NCBI GenBank assembly: GCA_033439295.1
Contig: JAVTLE010000021.1
Coordinates: 1,426,009 to 1,490,008, forward strand
Length of the DNA: 64,000 bases
Origin: Deuterostichococcus epilithicus
Lineage: Eukaryota > Chlorophyta > Trebouxiophyceae > Prasiolales > Stichococcaceae
Direction: 5' to 3'
In this document: positions 1 to 12,800 of the stretch, piece after piece
How positions within the stretch are numbered: position 1 is the first letter of the stretch
Layout of the letters: every line of letters begins with the position of its first letter
The notes under the pieces: model-generated
Database searches by the model: none
The model's input: the letters and a program-made list of their open reading frames with translations, nothing else
Told to the model about the DNA's origin: nothing
Translations under genes and position numbers: made by a program

Positions 1-1
1 C

Positions 2-160
2 GTGGCCACCGGCGCAATTGTTGGCCATGCCGTTGCCACATTGATCGCTGTTGTGGGCGGCGCATTTGCTTCAAAGTACCTCTCCGAGAAGACCATTGGA
101 TACGTCGGCGGATTCCTGTTCCTGGCCTTTGCCGCGGCCACACTGCTGGGAGTGTACTGA
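2..160 (+). CDS. GDT1/TMEM165-family (UPF0016) cation transporter, C-terminal part
   Basis: The window opens inside the last exon of this gene. The 52 visible residues run in one frame to a TGA at 158-160. They contain the run ATGAIVGHAVAT, then a Gly-rich helix, SEKTIGYVGG, and a final hydrophobic helix ending LLGVY. This order (E-x-G-D-like helix pair, SEKT.GY.GG, last membrane helix) is typical of the C-terminal repeat of UPF0016 proteins, which move Mn2+/Ca2+ across Golgi or plastid membranes; plant PAM71 and CMT1 are the chloroplast members. Only two transmembrane helices are visible, so I cannot tell a Golgi member from a plastid member. The 5' part and start lie outside the window. Confidence 0.8.
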   Translation: MATGAIVGHAVATLIAVVGGAFASKYLSEKTIGYVGGFLFLAFAAATLLGVY

Positions 161-1041
161 GTGCTGTTACTTGTGGGGCTCTCACCCACAACCCTGCAAT
201 CTGCACAAGCGGGGGCCTAGCGAGCAAGCCCTGATGCGGTTGCGGCGGACGAGATAGATACCTAGAGCAGATTTGCAATTCATTCGGTCACCCCTAATTG
301 ACACTGGCATTGGGACGTCGTAAGGGAACCGCATCGCACTTCCGCCCCGTCCGGGCGGTGGTTTCGTGGCACTTCAAAGGCTGCTTGGCCGACCAGGCCT
401 GATTGCATTCCACCCGGCTCGCACATTGGTTCTCATTTCCTTAGTTGCGGGGACATAAGACAGTAGCTCGGCTCAGCCCGCCGTGCTCACCGCCGTTGAG
501 CTCGATTACGAAATGCTCCAGGTCAGCTGAAAGGCTGAAAACCCCCTCAACGAATGCCTTGCCTGTCGCCGCGGTGCTGTTGCTGTGTTCAGGCTGCATG
601 TGTCGCGAGACGTGTGTCGCGCGCTTCACAACACCTGCACAGACCACTGGCACCTGTGACCAGTTACTTCTTGGCCATTCATAAACTGTTCAACTGAGAA
701 CTGCAAGTACGACAAGCTTGTAACAACGCGACGACGTTGTTGTTCTATGAAACATTGCTTTCGGCCATGATGTGATTCGCTGGACCTGGCGCACTGCACA
801 CCATTGAGACCGTCCAAGACCGTTCGACATGCAGAGCCCCACCCCAGACCCGGTCAGCCGGTCTGCAGCAGCACAACGCAGTGCCCCCTTCTCCATGCAC
901 TCCAGGTGCTCGGGCCGGACGTGCTTGCCACACAGCGATCCAATTGTCACATGACGCAGGGGCAGTGGCGGGCCAGATAGAGCATTGATGCATGCTATCC
1001 TGACTGTGCACGGGCCGCAGTGATAGCCGCCTTCACCTTTG
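161..1041. other. Intergenic stretch, may hide 5' exons of the next gene
   Basis: About 880 bases between the GDT1 stop and the first firm exon of the membrane-protein gene. One short exon-like piece lies at 477-521: an AG before it, a GT after it, and a frame reading PAVLTAVELDYEMLQ. Its phase does not join directly to the next exon, so I list it as possible only. I see no RNA gene or repeat here. Confidence 0.4.
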
Positions 1042-3306
1042 ATGGCACATCTGGCGCGCAGGGGTGTGCTGCTGCTGGAGAAGGCTGAGGTCTTCAACTT
1101 CACAGGACAGGCCATTAGCGCGCTGCGCCAGACGCGGGACGTGGGATCAGCGTTTGTGACATTGCTCCTGGTTCAGACGTGGCTTACCGTTTTCACGGCG
1201 GTCATGACGATCATCAGCATTTCGTTCTTCACTTATGGTCGGTACATGTGTCTGAAGGACATGCATCACCTACAAACCGAAATTGGCGCATTGACGTCAG
1301 CGCATTGACCGTCGTCAGTGTATCGACCGTGTGCAACAGCCTGTGCTAATTTCGTAGGACCGGCGGACGACCAGTTCCCACTGGATCTATCGTACATCGG
1401 ATTCCTCATCATCCTGCCATGCTTGATGTGCGTCTACTTGGTGAGTCTGATGCCCGTCGATGGCGTATGCAGTGTGTCCTATTTCCCCCTGGTCAGCATA
1501 CCCGCAATGCGATATTGCAGGTCGGCAGTGGAACATTAACATCATGTGCAAGGTTGTAGTTTTCATCAAAAAAGTAACACATCGTCCTACGGCTTGCACA
1601 CATGTTTACATCCAACGCAATTGCATCTCGCTGCACAGGCATTCAATAGGAGGGAGGCTGCGCTCAACGACTTGTCACAAGGTGCGGCATGGCCTGTCAT
1701 GGAGTGGTGCGCAGGCTCTGCGCCAAGCCGACTCCCACATTTTTCTTTTCTGACCGCAGTCAAGTCGGGCCTGCTGTTCTGCTGGACACGAACACAAAAA
1801 CAGCTCTCAGCCAGCGAGGAAGACGGCGGCGAGGAAGCCGCGTCGGCAGTGCAGCAGACCATTTTCATGCTGCTCGGTGAGGTGATGGTGCAGTCTCGAG
1901 TTGCTGCTAGAGAATAGCATGGCCCATTCTGCCAGCGTCGGCTTGATGTACATCTAGTTCTGTTCCTCGTAAAAGACAAATGATCATTGCAGACGCGATG
2001 CGGGTCTACTTCCTGATGCCACGCTTCTACGCTGCCTCCTACCCTTACTTTGGCGTCAGGTCAAAGATGGTAAGCAGCTGGTGCTTTTCCGTCGTCCTGA
2101 ACATGCTCATGTATTCACCTGGCAAGTTGACCTTCAGGTGACCACAGACCGTCACTGACGTCCCAGTCTGCCGTCTGCCAGGTCACCATTGCGCAGGACC
2201 GCACGAGGCAGCTGCGGCGCATTGCAGCCTGCTTCAAGAAGCTGGACGCGCTCTGTGAGGTGACCATCCCAGCTCACATGAAGCTGGGCCATGCTGCTTG
2301 AGGTTGCTCATATTCACTACCCTGACTTTGCACAACTGTTGTGCAGTCCAGCAGTCTTTCATGCTGCTGCAGGGCTGCGACGACCTGGTCCACTCCGTGC
2401 ACCTGGCGTTTGAGCGCATGTCCAATGTCAAGGAATTCAGGTAAGGTGTGATCTGCATCTTCTGCATGGTGTCAGGGCCACATCAGCTGACACTGCTGAA
2501 AATCTTTGCCTTTATTTGGGCAGGTTGCCGCAGGCGCTGCGGGCGATGATCCGGGTGTGCGTCCCTGTCGTCATCCCCGTATTCGTGGGGCCCTTCTGGT
2601 AAACACCGACTTTCATTTAGGGTTTCTTTCATAGTGACACATGGCTGTTCATTTTTTTTGCATGTTGGGGAATATTTGGTGGGCAGCGTCTTATATCACT
2701 CTGCATGAAGCAGCGTCATGTCACACGTCGCAATGCAAAACCTGTCACTGCCGCGTCTGCAGGGCGTCGTACAAGAGGGCCACAGGCAGCTTCGCTTTCG
2801 CCCTGCTCGTGGGCATGCTGCTGAACCTGGTCCTCGTGGCAGTCCTGAACGTGGCTGTCGCGCTTGAGGACCCGTTCGACAACATCGGCGTTGATGGCAT
2901 CTACGTCTCCGAACCCTTCACAGACGTCGAGCAGGTAGGGCATTGTGCCCCACGCAGGGCATTGTGCCACACATGCCCGGCTGCTGACTCGGTGAAGGCG
3001 CAGTTAGCAGAGGCATGCAGGATCAGCACGCCAGCAGCTGTACTGTTGGCCAGGAACAACGACTGAGTCTGGTGCCACCTGCAGAGCATCCTCCTGGACG
3101 CCGGCGCGGAGCTGGCGGGGCCGCGGTTCTCGCAGGCCCGCAGCAGCGCCATGCCCAATGGCGGCGACCCCAAGATGTCGCGTGCCAGTGCCTGGTCGTT
3201 GCCGTCGCAGCAATCCCCGGTCATGCATGACACGATCAAGTCGGAGCGGCAGAATCTGTCGTTCGTCAGCGTCGATCACAACCTGCCGCTGAGCACGGAC
3301 CCGTAG
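1042..3306 (+). CDS. Multi-pass membrane protein, bestrophin-like topology
   Basis: Ten exons join in phase: 1042-1237, 1358-1440, 1639-1681, 1760-1876, 1993-2069, 2182-2254, 2347-2440, 2524-2598, 2763-2934 and 3085-3306 (TAG stop), about 383 residues. There are four hydrophobic segments: one near residues 30-60, one in exon 2, and two close together in exons 8 and 9. After the second comes FNRREAALNDL, and after the fourth ALEDPFDNIGVDGI. A basic motif behind helix 2 and an acidic-P-F motif behind the last helix resemble bestrophin/UPF0187-type anion channels and related algal proteins, but similarity is weak, so the function is inferred. The Ser/Pro-rich tail is probably soluble. ATG 1042 is the first clean start; the real N-terminus may lie further upstream. 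Confidence 0.6.
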
Positions 3307-3876
3307 ATGGTCGGGGCGCCGTTGTCGCCAGCTACAATAGTGGCACACACCAGTACGACTGTATTTCAGTATTTCAAATAATTTGTATTTAAGTAATAGT
3401 GATAAAAATAACAATGATTTGTTCTGCTGTGGCGATGGTGTAATCAAATATTCCCTTTCGCACAAAGGGCATTGGCCTAGCCCTATCAGGCACGAAAGGC
3501 ACTCCTATTGGCGGGGGTGGACCGGAGCATTGACAACCTCCTTCACGCTCTGTTGCAGCTCTACTGCATCAAACTTCTTGTTCTGAGAGGATGTCAGTTA
3601 GCTGCTCGTAAGGGAAGGTATCCCGAAGTAAGTTCGTGCAATGAGAAGCGCCATGACCTCCTCAATCGTTGTCCTGCCAGGCGCTCAAGCTTGATCAGGG
3701 TAATTGATGATGCCGCAGAGCAATGCAACACTCTCATTGATCGCTTGTCCTACCGCCTTTGTCCGGACTGAGAATCTCGGTGCCAGATCGTTGAACCGAG
3801 TGTCTGCTTTCGGGCTGGCAGCAGGTTCCTTGCTTTCGGTCATGAGTCACGCAGGATCACTCTAGAGCAGTTGAAG
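3307..3876. other. Intergenic: 3' end of membrane-protein gene and MON2 5' region
   Basis: The stretch holds an AT-rich block at about 3360-3440, unusual for this window, and a TGTAA at 3439-3443 that fits the 3' end of the upstream gene. The rest is probably promoter and leader of MON2. No gene seen. Confidence 0.5.
3439..3443 (+). terminator. TGTAA polyadenylation signal (putative)
   Basis: TGTAA is the usual chlorophyte poly(A) signal. This copy sits 133 bases after the TAG of the bestrophin-like gene. Assigned by motif and position only. Confidence 0.35.
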
Positions 3877-6800
3877 ATGGCAGCCACGGCTGAATCGTCG
3901 TCGGTCACGTCTCCACGAGATAGCCTGTCGGCGACGCTCGAGACGGACCTGCGCCTGCTGTCGGCGGAGACGCGCCGGTCAGAGGGCTTCACCAGCTGGC
4001 TCACGGGCCCGGACTTTCCTCAGATCAAGGAGGCAGCTGAGCGCGGGGTGCTGAAGCTGCGGAGCACCACCGGCAGGACAGATTCAGCGGAGGCGGTCCA
4101 GAAGTCCAGGGTGGGCGCCCGAAATATAACATGTTGCCGCACCAAATGCAACAATCATGCGTGCTGCGAGACATCACTTGCAGTAACGTCAGATGCAAAG
4201 TTTCACAAAAACCGCCATCAAACCTTGCAGGAGCTCCTCAAGCCATTCCTCCTGGCATGCGAGTCAAAGAATGCAAAGCTCGCCAGCATTGCGCTGGTCA
4301 GCTTCCAGAAGCTGCTGGCCAACGATGCAGTCTCGGACGAAGGCGTGCCGCTCATCATCTCGGGCCTGGAACAGGTGCAGCCCTTGTCGCACACCGCGGT
4401 CTGCTGCATGCCATTTCATTGCAGTAGGGGCCCATACAGACGGCATGTATCATGTGCTGGCAGACCATTGCGCTGCTTTCATGTTGAGAGAGTACGAACG
4501 CTGTTGCGGTGCTGATGCTGAGCTGCGTACACTGGACAGGTGGAGAAGTTGCACGACGAGGGAGTGCAGCTCAAGATGCTGCAGACCACGCTCACGCTAC
4601 TGCAGTCGCCGGCGCACGCGCACCTCGAGGTCCGGAAGGCTGTGGGCTGTAAAAGGCGCTGTCAAGGGTTTACAGAGTGCACGCGTCGACATTCACTCTG
4701 GCGTTTGCTGTCGGTCGGCCGTGCACAACCACATGAATGCCAGCTGATGGCAGGAGGTTGGGGCACCCAGCAGCGGAGCCCTGACGCCTGGCTGGTGCAT
4801 CGCAAACACAGGACAGCATTGGTGCGGTGCTGGGCATCTGCTTCCGTCTACTGGGCACAGCGCGCAACTCGGACAGCGTCGTCAGCACCGCCGCCGCCAC
4901 CGTGCGACAGGTGGGTCCTGGGCTGGCTCGCCGAGGGACTGGCCCGTTCGGGATCCCCGCACAGAGATGCGATGCTTTGTCTATGATTACGTCCGAATTA
5001 CAGTTGCTCTGCATGGTTTGCGGCCTGCAAACACCGGAACTGTCATGGCACAGGCGGTGGCACTGGTGTTTGACCACATCAGCCTGGACGGTGAGGAGCT
5101 GCAGCAGCAGCCGCCCGCGTCGCCCGCCCTGCCCGACGGCCAGCAGGCACGTGAGGCGCCGCTGCAGCGGGCAGAGCTCATGTCGGGCTCCGCCAATGCC
5201 GCGCTCAAGCTGCTGGACGACCTATGCCTGATGGCCAGCGGTGCGTTCTGAGGCCGGCGTGAGGTGCTGGGGGATCACGCTGTGCTGCTACCCACCGCAC
5301 AGTGCACGATTGGTGACACCGCTGCTGGCGAATCCATCAACCATCCCTGTCCTCGTCATGTCTGCGGCAATGCTGATGCCTCGATGCCCATCGACAGGCG
5401 CCGAGTGCGCATGGCTGCGGTCGCCCGTCCTGCCGAAGGCGTTCGTGCTGGAGCTGCTGGACTTTGTGCTGGGTGCAAACGCGGGCATCTTCCAGACATC
5501 CCCCGTCTTTGAGCACGCCCTGCTCAGCAGGGTGCGTGTGTCGTGCCGAGGGCGCTGCGCGGCGATGGCAGGCGTCCCCACTGCTGCCTGCAGCAGGACG
5601 CCATAGTCAGGCGTCACTGGTATCAGATAATGCTGTCTCAGAAGAGCATGTCACTCACGGCAGTAGGTTGCCTTTGCAATGCTCGCAAGTGCTCAAACCC
5701 GTGACTGGAGACGGTGCTCTGCGGCCAGGGCAAGTCATCCCCGCTCCCAGTGCATCCGAGCCACTCCCCCAGAGATCCTGAGCCTGTGGCGCAGGTGTGC
5801 CACCTGCTGCTGGCGCAGCTGCACGACCTGCTGGACCCCACCATCGAGGGGCACTCGCAGCACGGCCACCTGCGGGTGGTGCTGCGCGCCTCCCGCACCG
5901 TGCTGCGCCACTTCCACGCGCAGCTGGGCGCAAAGTGCGGCGCATTCGTCGAGGTGTTGCTGTCGGGTGCGCTGGCTCCGCAGCTCAGAGACACCAGGGT
6001 TGCGATGCAACGTCTCGCATCTGTCCCACACGTGCTTACGCGTCCAGTCGGGTGGGAACGGAGGTTGCTGTAGACCGGCATTGCCGGTGGTGGCATCGCT
6101 GACAACTTGCACTAATATTCCACAGGCACGGCTTCAACATGCGCGCTGTGGCAGCGGGCGAGCTCGATGCAAACCGTGCGGCAGCTGTGCGACGACCCCT
6201 TGCTGCTGCACCATCTGTTCATCTGGTGAGCACTCTGGCCTGCCCACCCTGCCTTCAAAGTGTCCGAGCACCGCCCAGCCGCTGTCGCTCTGGTCTCGCG
6301 GAGTGTCGCAGAAAGGCCCTTGCCACCACATCCACTCTCCACCTTCTACCGAGCCACCCTCTGTGACGTCCGGACCAAACAAATGAACCCTGTATCGCAA
6401 TGTGCTTGTAGGTACGATCTCCGGTGGGAGGTGAAGCTGAGCGCCGTCCAGAAGATAGCAGAGACCTTTGCGGACATCATCCAGGCGGCGCTGGCTGCGA
6501 CGCCGGAGAATCCCGACGAGGACCTCATGGCCAGCGTCTCCGCGCTGTACACGGCGGAAGCCGCCGGCGAAGGTGGGCAAGCCCCCTGAGACGCTGCTGT
6601 TGAGGGTCGTGTCAGACGCCAGAGATTCAGACGAGCAGAGACATGCTTGCTGTTCAGATGCACGGGCAGATGTCGGAGTCGCCGCGAGGAAGAGGCACAG
6701 CGCCCATACAGATACTTTTGCACTGACTAATCTGAGCTCAGCATTAGAAGCTGATGGTTGTGGACTGCTTCGATGCCTGCTGCAGGCAAGCACATGACGT

Positions 6801-9800
6801 CGGACGGCGACTTTGCGCATGCGAGCGCCAGCGCTGGCACAGCGTACATCGTCATGCTGGCGATTGACTCGCTGCTGGCCATTGTCGGCGGCCTGGAGGC
6901 GCTCACTCTGGAGGCCACCCAGTCTGCTGATGGCACAGGCGAGTGGCTGTCATCGTTTCGAACCTGCTTGGCATGCCAACACTGAAAGCTGCCCTTGAGC
7001 GAGCGAGGTCCTGGCTTGCAGATGTGGACTGGTGCGGGGAACCAGTCGAGGGCTGCACTTGAGCCTTCCATGCAGTTGATGAGGTTCGGGACGAAGAGTG
7101 TCTTCCGTAAATGTAGGAAATTCCAGCCCGCGGGGGCGCGAGGCAGTGGAGGCAGATACCTGCAGGGCCATCGCTGACCGGCTGTCCAACATTGTGCTGC
7201 GGACGTTCAGCGCCCTGCTGCAGCGCTGCGCCTCGGACGCCATCCTCACCCGGCTGTTCAAGGTGCGCAGCACACCACTCCCAGCCTGTGTGCTGGGCTC
7301 TCCGTGGTCGTCAGCAGTGGTCTCTGGCTGCCGAGCCACAAATTACTTTTTGGCCTGCATACGGTCGTGCCTTGTGCTTGCCTCGAATGCGGGATATCAA
7401 GGCACCATGTCAGGGTTTCGCTGTAAATGTTTGCCCTCTCACAGGGCTACCAGGCGTTTGTGGAGGCGTGCGGCCTGCTGGAGATGGTGGAGCTGCGGGA
7501 CGCCTTCCTTAGGAAGCTCAACTCCTTTGCATTCACCATCCCCGAGGATGCCGGCGCGGTCGACGCAGGTGGGGGGCCCTGGCACTGACTGTCCTCTACT
7601 CGAGCAACGGCCTGACTGGAGACCCAGTTTTTGAGCTCATGTCCCTGACGAAGCCGCATCGTACCTCTGCTATGCCTGGCGGATCAGTCCCGAAGTCGAG
7701 GGGAACCTGTCACAGTATCAAGTCTGCTTGCGGCAGCCTGTTGCAGAGAAAACCAGATGCGGATGTCGTTTACAACGTGCCTGAACAGGCAGCCCGCAGC
7801 CGCCGGCGCAGCGGCAGCAGCGCATGTTCCTGACCGGCACCGAGCACGCGAGCCTGCATCCAAAGAATGTGCTGGCGCTGCGCACGCTATTTGCCGTCGC
7901 GCACCGCCTCAGCCTGCTCCTGGGCGAGTCCTGGCTGCTGGTCCTGGGAACTGTCAACTGCCTGGACTGCATCCTCAACACTCCCCGCCAGAGCGCCCAG
8001 GTGTGACGCGCTGTGATTGACAGCATTTGCGATCGCAGGTCACAGCTGATGAGCAGTGCTGTCACCTGCACTGGATCAATCAGCTCACGATAGGGAGCAG
8101 CACTGCTTTTGCACTGCCAAGTACTTTCGCAATATTTGTCTGGTGGGCAATCATTACACTATCGATGAGTCAGCATGACTTGTCCGGATCGCCCCAGTGG
8201 CCGCAGTCGTTGACATGGACGCCATGCCGCTGTCCCCCCCTGCAGGAGGGCTCTGGGCGGCACCAAGTGCCGCTGGACCACAGCGAGCTGACGGTGCTGT
8301 CGGCGGCGGCGAATCGGCTGTTTGCCGACACCGCGGACATGAGCGACGAGGCTGTGGTCACGCTGCTGGGCGCGCTACACCTCGTCTCCGCCGCCTCGCT
8401 GCCCAGCGCTGCGCAGCAGCCCGGCAACACAAAGTGCGTTGCAGCATTGCGCTCATGCAGGCCACGCAGGGGGGTTGCACGTGATAAGGCGTCCCCACTC
8501 AGTCGGAGGATGCTGAATCAGGACCACACTGCGCCGTGGCGCAAAGCAAACGCTTCCTGTCGCACATTTCGGATTCCGTCTGTTGCCGTGCCTGGTGCAA
8601 ACGAGGAGCCGCATCGTTGAGCCTTGTGGCAAACTGGCAGCATGTCAGAAGATGGTTTCATTTTGATACAGACACCTTCAGGGAGCTGAGGCATCGCATT
8701 GCCGCGCCCGTTGCCGCAGGCTGTATGCGCTGGAGCGCATGGTGCAGGTGCTGCACTTCAACATGCGCCGCATCTACGACCTGTGGGGCATCTTCCTCAG
8801 CCACGTGCTGGAGGTGCTGGCCTCCTCCAAGGCGGCGCTGCGCACCGCCGCCATGGACGCCGTCGGCAAGGCCATCACTGGCGCCCTCGCGCGCCCCGTC
8901 CCCGCGGGTGCTGCACCTGCGGCACCTGTGCCGGTCCACAGGAAGCCTGCGCACCGTCAACCTGTCAACTGCAGGGACACAGAGTCGATGGAGCCCAGAT
9001 GCAGATGCAAGCACCAGGGATGCTCAGGCGCCTCTGGTTTCACCCTAGGCAGCCGTTACAAACGGACTCTGGTAGGCGTCCTGGAGCCGGCAGTCGTCGT
9101 GACGGCTGCTGTCGGTCCGAACCCTGCAGAGGGCGACGGCGGCGACGCAGCGGAGGCAGAGGGCGGCGTGGAGCACATGCTGCTGGTGGCACTCACGGCG
9201 CTGTACACTGACGAGCGGGAGATGGATGTGCGACTGGGCGTCCTGCGCGTCGCCATCAACGTGCTGCAGCGCCATGGTGCGCCACGTTTCGACCCTCAGG
9301 CGCAGACATTGCTGCCTACGTCATGTCGATGGAGCCCAGCGAGTTCGAAGGAGGCCATGCACCACCAGGGCCTCCTGTGTCTGGAGGGCCAGGCGAGCAG
9401 CCGCCTGTCAGCCAGCCCACGATCCGACCATCGATCCAGCCCGGTTTCCTAAGACTCCCGGGCGCACGCAGGCGAACGGCTAACGCGGGGGTGGGTGCCG
9501 CTGCTGCGGCTGCTGGCTGCGGTGCCGGAGCGCGGCGGCGCCGACGCCATCAAGCTGGGCTTCCAGTCCGTTGAGCTCATGTGCTCCGACTACATGGCCA
9601 GCCTTCCCGTCGAGCAGTTGCGGCGGTGCCTCGAGATCGCGGCCCTGTATGCCAGCCAGCAGGTGAACCTCCTATCAATGCTAGCATCCTGCCTGCCAGC
9701 CACAGCGCAGTCGTCAGTTGTCGCAGCTGTCCTGGCGCCTGATAGGCAGTCAGCCTTGCCACCAATGTCAGCAGCCAGACAAGCAGTGCTCAAGCACGTC

Positions 9801-12800
9801 TCCGTGGCTGTGCGGCGCAACAGGAGGACCTGAACGTCACCCTGACGGCCATCAGCCAGCTCTGGAACGCGGCCGACTTCCTCGCGCGCCTGCGCACGCA
9901 CGAAGCCAGCACAAGTGGCGACGCCGCCTCCCCGGCTGCCGCGCCGCCCGACAGGCAGCGCAGCGGCGGCGTGGACAGCTCCAAGTATGCCGAGCTGCTG
10001 GAGGTCCTGTTCAATGCCCTGCAGGTGGGTCTCTGCAGCCAGCGCTCTGCTGACTTGCATGCTCCTGTCCTGGGCTACAGCACATCTGAACGCACGAAGC
10101 TGAAGTGTGTAGTCAGCACCACAAAAGATCTCGGCAGCTGTGCTTCTGGCCTTCAACAGCCCGCACTCGCCGAGTCGCCTCTGCCGCCGGCTTCTGCACG
10201 CCACTTGCCATGCCAGATGCACCTTGTCAGCGCACTTGGACACTGGGGCACGGCTGCCGCCGGTCATCAGTGCCTGGAGTCCCATGCGTCTCGTGCGCCG
10301 CAGCACCTGAGCACCGACGGGCGGCCGGAGGTGCGCAACAGCGGGGTGCGGACGCTGTTCTCGGTGGTGGTCAGCCACGGCGGCACGCTGTCGCCGGAGC
10401 AGTGGCAGCACGCCTGGGGCGCCATGCTGTTCCCGCTGCTGCGCACCGTGCACCACAAGTCTACCACCAGCTCCCGCGAGGAGGTGAGCGGCGGCGGCGG
10501 CTCACCTCCGATTGCCTCTGCAGGGCGCCGACCATCACGTGTTGTGACCTTGCTGCCTGTGTGCTTGGCGTATGTCATCTGTCGCATGCTCTGTCCGATG
10601 CACTGGTGACGGGGCTGCTACAGCCGGAAAAAGCACAGACGCAGCGACTAGTTGGAAACTGCACCACGCCGGGGATCTGCAAGCGGTTGGGCCGACGCTG
10701 TTCCGGCCATGCTGGTCTTCTTGCGCCGCAGGCACAGGCAGAGGTGTTGGGCAAGCTGCAGGGGGAGAGCGTGAAGATGCTAGTCCACCACAGCCGCAAC
10801 AGCGAGCAGAAGCAGGTGACTTTTGCGGCTCAGTGGTGCTGCATTGCTGCCTCGGCGCTCTGCCTCTGCGCTCTCGTCCGCTGGCGCCTGCCGCTGGAGA
10901 GCTGTGCACGTGCCAATGGAGGTCCCGGCCGCGCCCTTGCAGCGCAATCCATGCTCTTCCGATAGACACAACCCTCCTCTAGTGCTGACGTCCGTCCAGC
11001 TGAGCTGAGGTCCCTTGCGGCGCCGACAGTGGGACGAGACGTTGGTGCTGGCGCTGGCGGGCATGGGGCGGCTGCTGCGGGCGCACCTGCGGGTGCTGCT
11101 GGGCGTGCTGCCGAACTTCGGCGAGGGCTGGGAGGAGCTCATGCTGGTCGTGGAGTCGTCCATGGCCGGCGGCCGCCATGAGACCGCCGTCGCGGCGGTC
11201 TCCCTGCTCACCGCCGTGCTGCAGGTGCGTGGTGTTGCCATCTTGTGGATTTCCTTATCGGGCAGTGCAGCATCCTGGGCTGGGAGTGGTCCGGAGTCGG
11301 GGATCGGCGGCACAGCACAGCAGGATATGCTGCCGCACTCGAGGGGATGCATCCGATGGTCCTGGTTGGTACTTCGGTTCAAACCTTTGCCTTCCAGGCC
11401 TCTTCTGATCTTCTGATGATGATGTGTCAACTCGCAGGCGCACGCGGCCACAGACGCTATCTCACCGTCCATGTGGAAGCGCGCCCTGCGGGCACTCAAT
11501 GTCGGCGTTGAGGCGGCGGTCAGCCCCCAGTGCCGCGTGCCGCTGCAGGTGAGCAGACATGCGCTTGCGCCCGCTGTCCTGCCATAAATGACCCGTGCAT
11601 ATCGTATCAAAGGCTGCATGGTCACGTGTTCTGCAACTGTGCATGTCAGCTGTGTCGCAATCTGAAGGAGATTTCATGAGAGGTGGGCGCTCAAGAAACG
11701 TGCATGATATGTGTGCCCTCCAATCCTTGACGACACTGCCGCCTGCAGGCACGTCTGGAGATGCTGGCGGGCATATCTACGCTGCTAGCGGCGCTGCCGA
11801 GCGAGTTTGACACAGAGGACATGCACGGCGTCTTCTCCTGGCTGGAAAAGTTCGTGCGCAACCCCTGGAGCGTCGCCGACGCAAACGTCTACGGAGGTGA
11901 ACCCTCGTCCATCCTTGCTCCGAGGCCACGTGACATGGCTGCCCACCCTGGCTCACCCTGCAGGCATGCCACTTACGGGCACACCCCGGCACATGATGTT
12001 GGGGGCTCTTGCCACAGCCGACTCAGATTTCCGTTCAGCTCTGTGACGCCACGTTCTTGTCCGCCCCTGCAGACATGCTGCTGCCAGTACAGAAGGCGGC
12101 GCTGGGCGTGTTTGGCAGGATCACGCAGCTGCAGCAGGAGGACCTGTGGTTCGAGCTCATGGACGTGCTGACCGGCCTGCTGCGCCCCCAGCAGCTCAAG
12201 CAGGTAGTCTCTTCAGTCTGCACAGAGCAGGCACACAGCAACTAACAGGGCCAAGGCGCAGAGGCCGCTCCTTGCTGGCTCCCTGCACCCGCCACAAGCG
12301 TGCTCACTCATGTAGTGGTGCTGATGTGGCGCTTTGTTGGCGTGTTGCAGGACGGCACGGCACGGCAGTCCTTTGTGACGGCAGCCACGATGGGCAAAGT
12401 CGTCGCCATTGCGGCGGCGCTGTACACTGAACATGTGCCCAGCCAGCTGCGCGCCGAGATGCTCACGCCCCTAGTCTCCATTCTGGGCAGGTGCGCTTGC
12501 TTCCACATGAGGGTCGCGACTTTGGCTTGCGAGGTGCCATCTGCAATCGTGATCAGCTGCGAGATCTCGGCAGGGATGACAGGCTGTTCGATGAAGCTCC
12601 TCCCCAGGAACGACCTCCCCCGCTTGCAGATGCCACGAGCAGGGTGCCTCAACCGTGGTGCCGGGTGTGACCCGGATATTCGAAAGAATGCAAAAGGCTC
12701 AAGTGAGCACCTGTCACTCACATAGGTGCATGGCCACGCGGCACACGGCGCCCAACGACCCGCTGTGGCGCTCCGCGGCGGCCGCCTTCCAGACGTGCAT

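Noticed and set aside
445-684. Possible small secreted protein (79 codons)
   Set aside because: No support beyond an open frame; more likely part of the leader or introns of the next gene.
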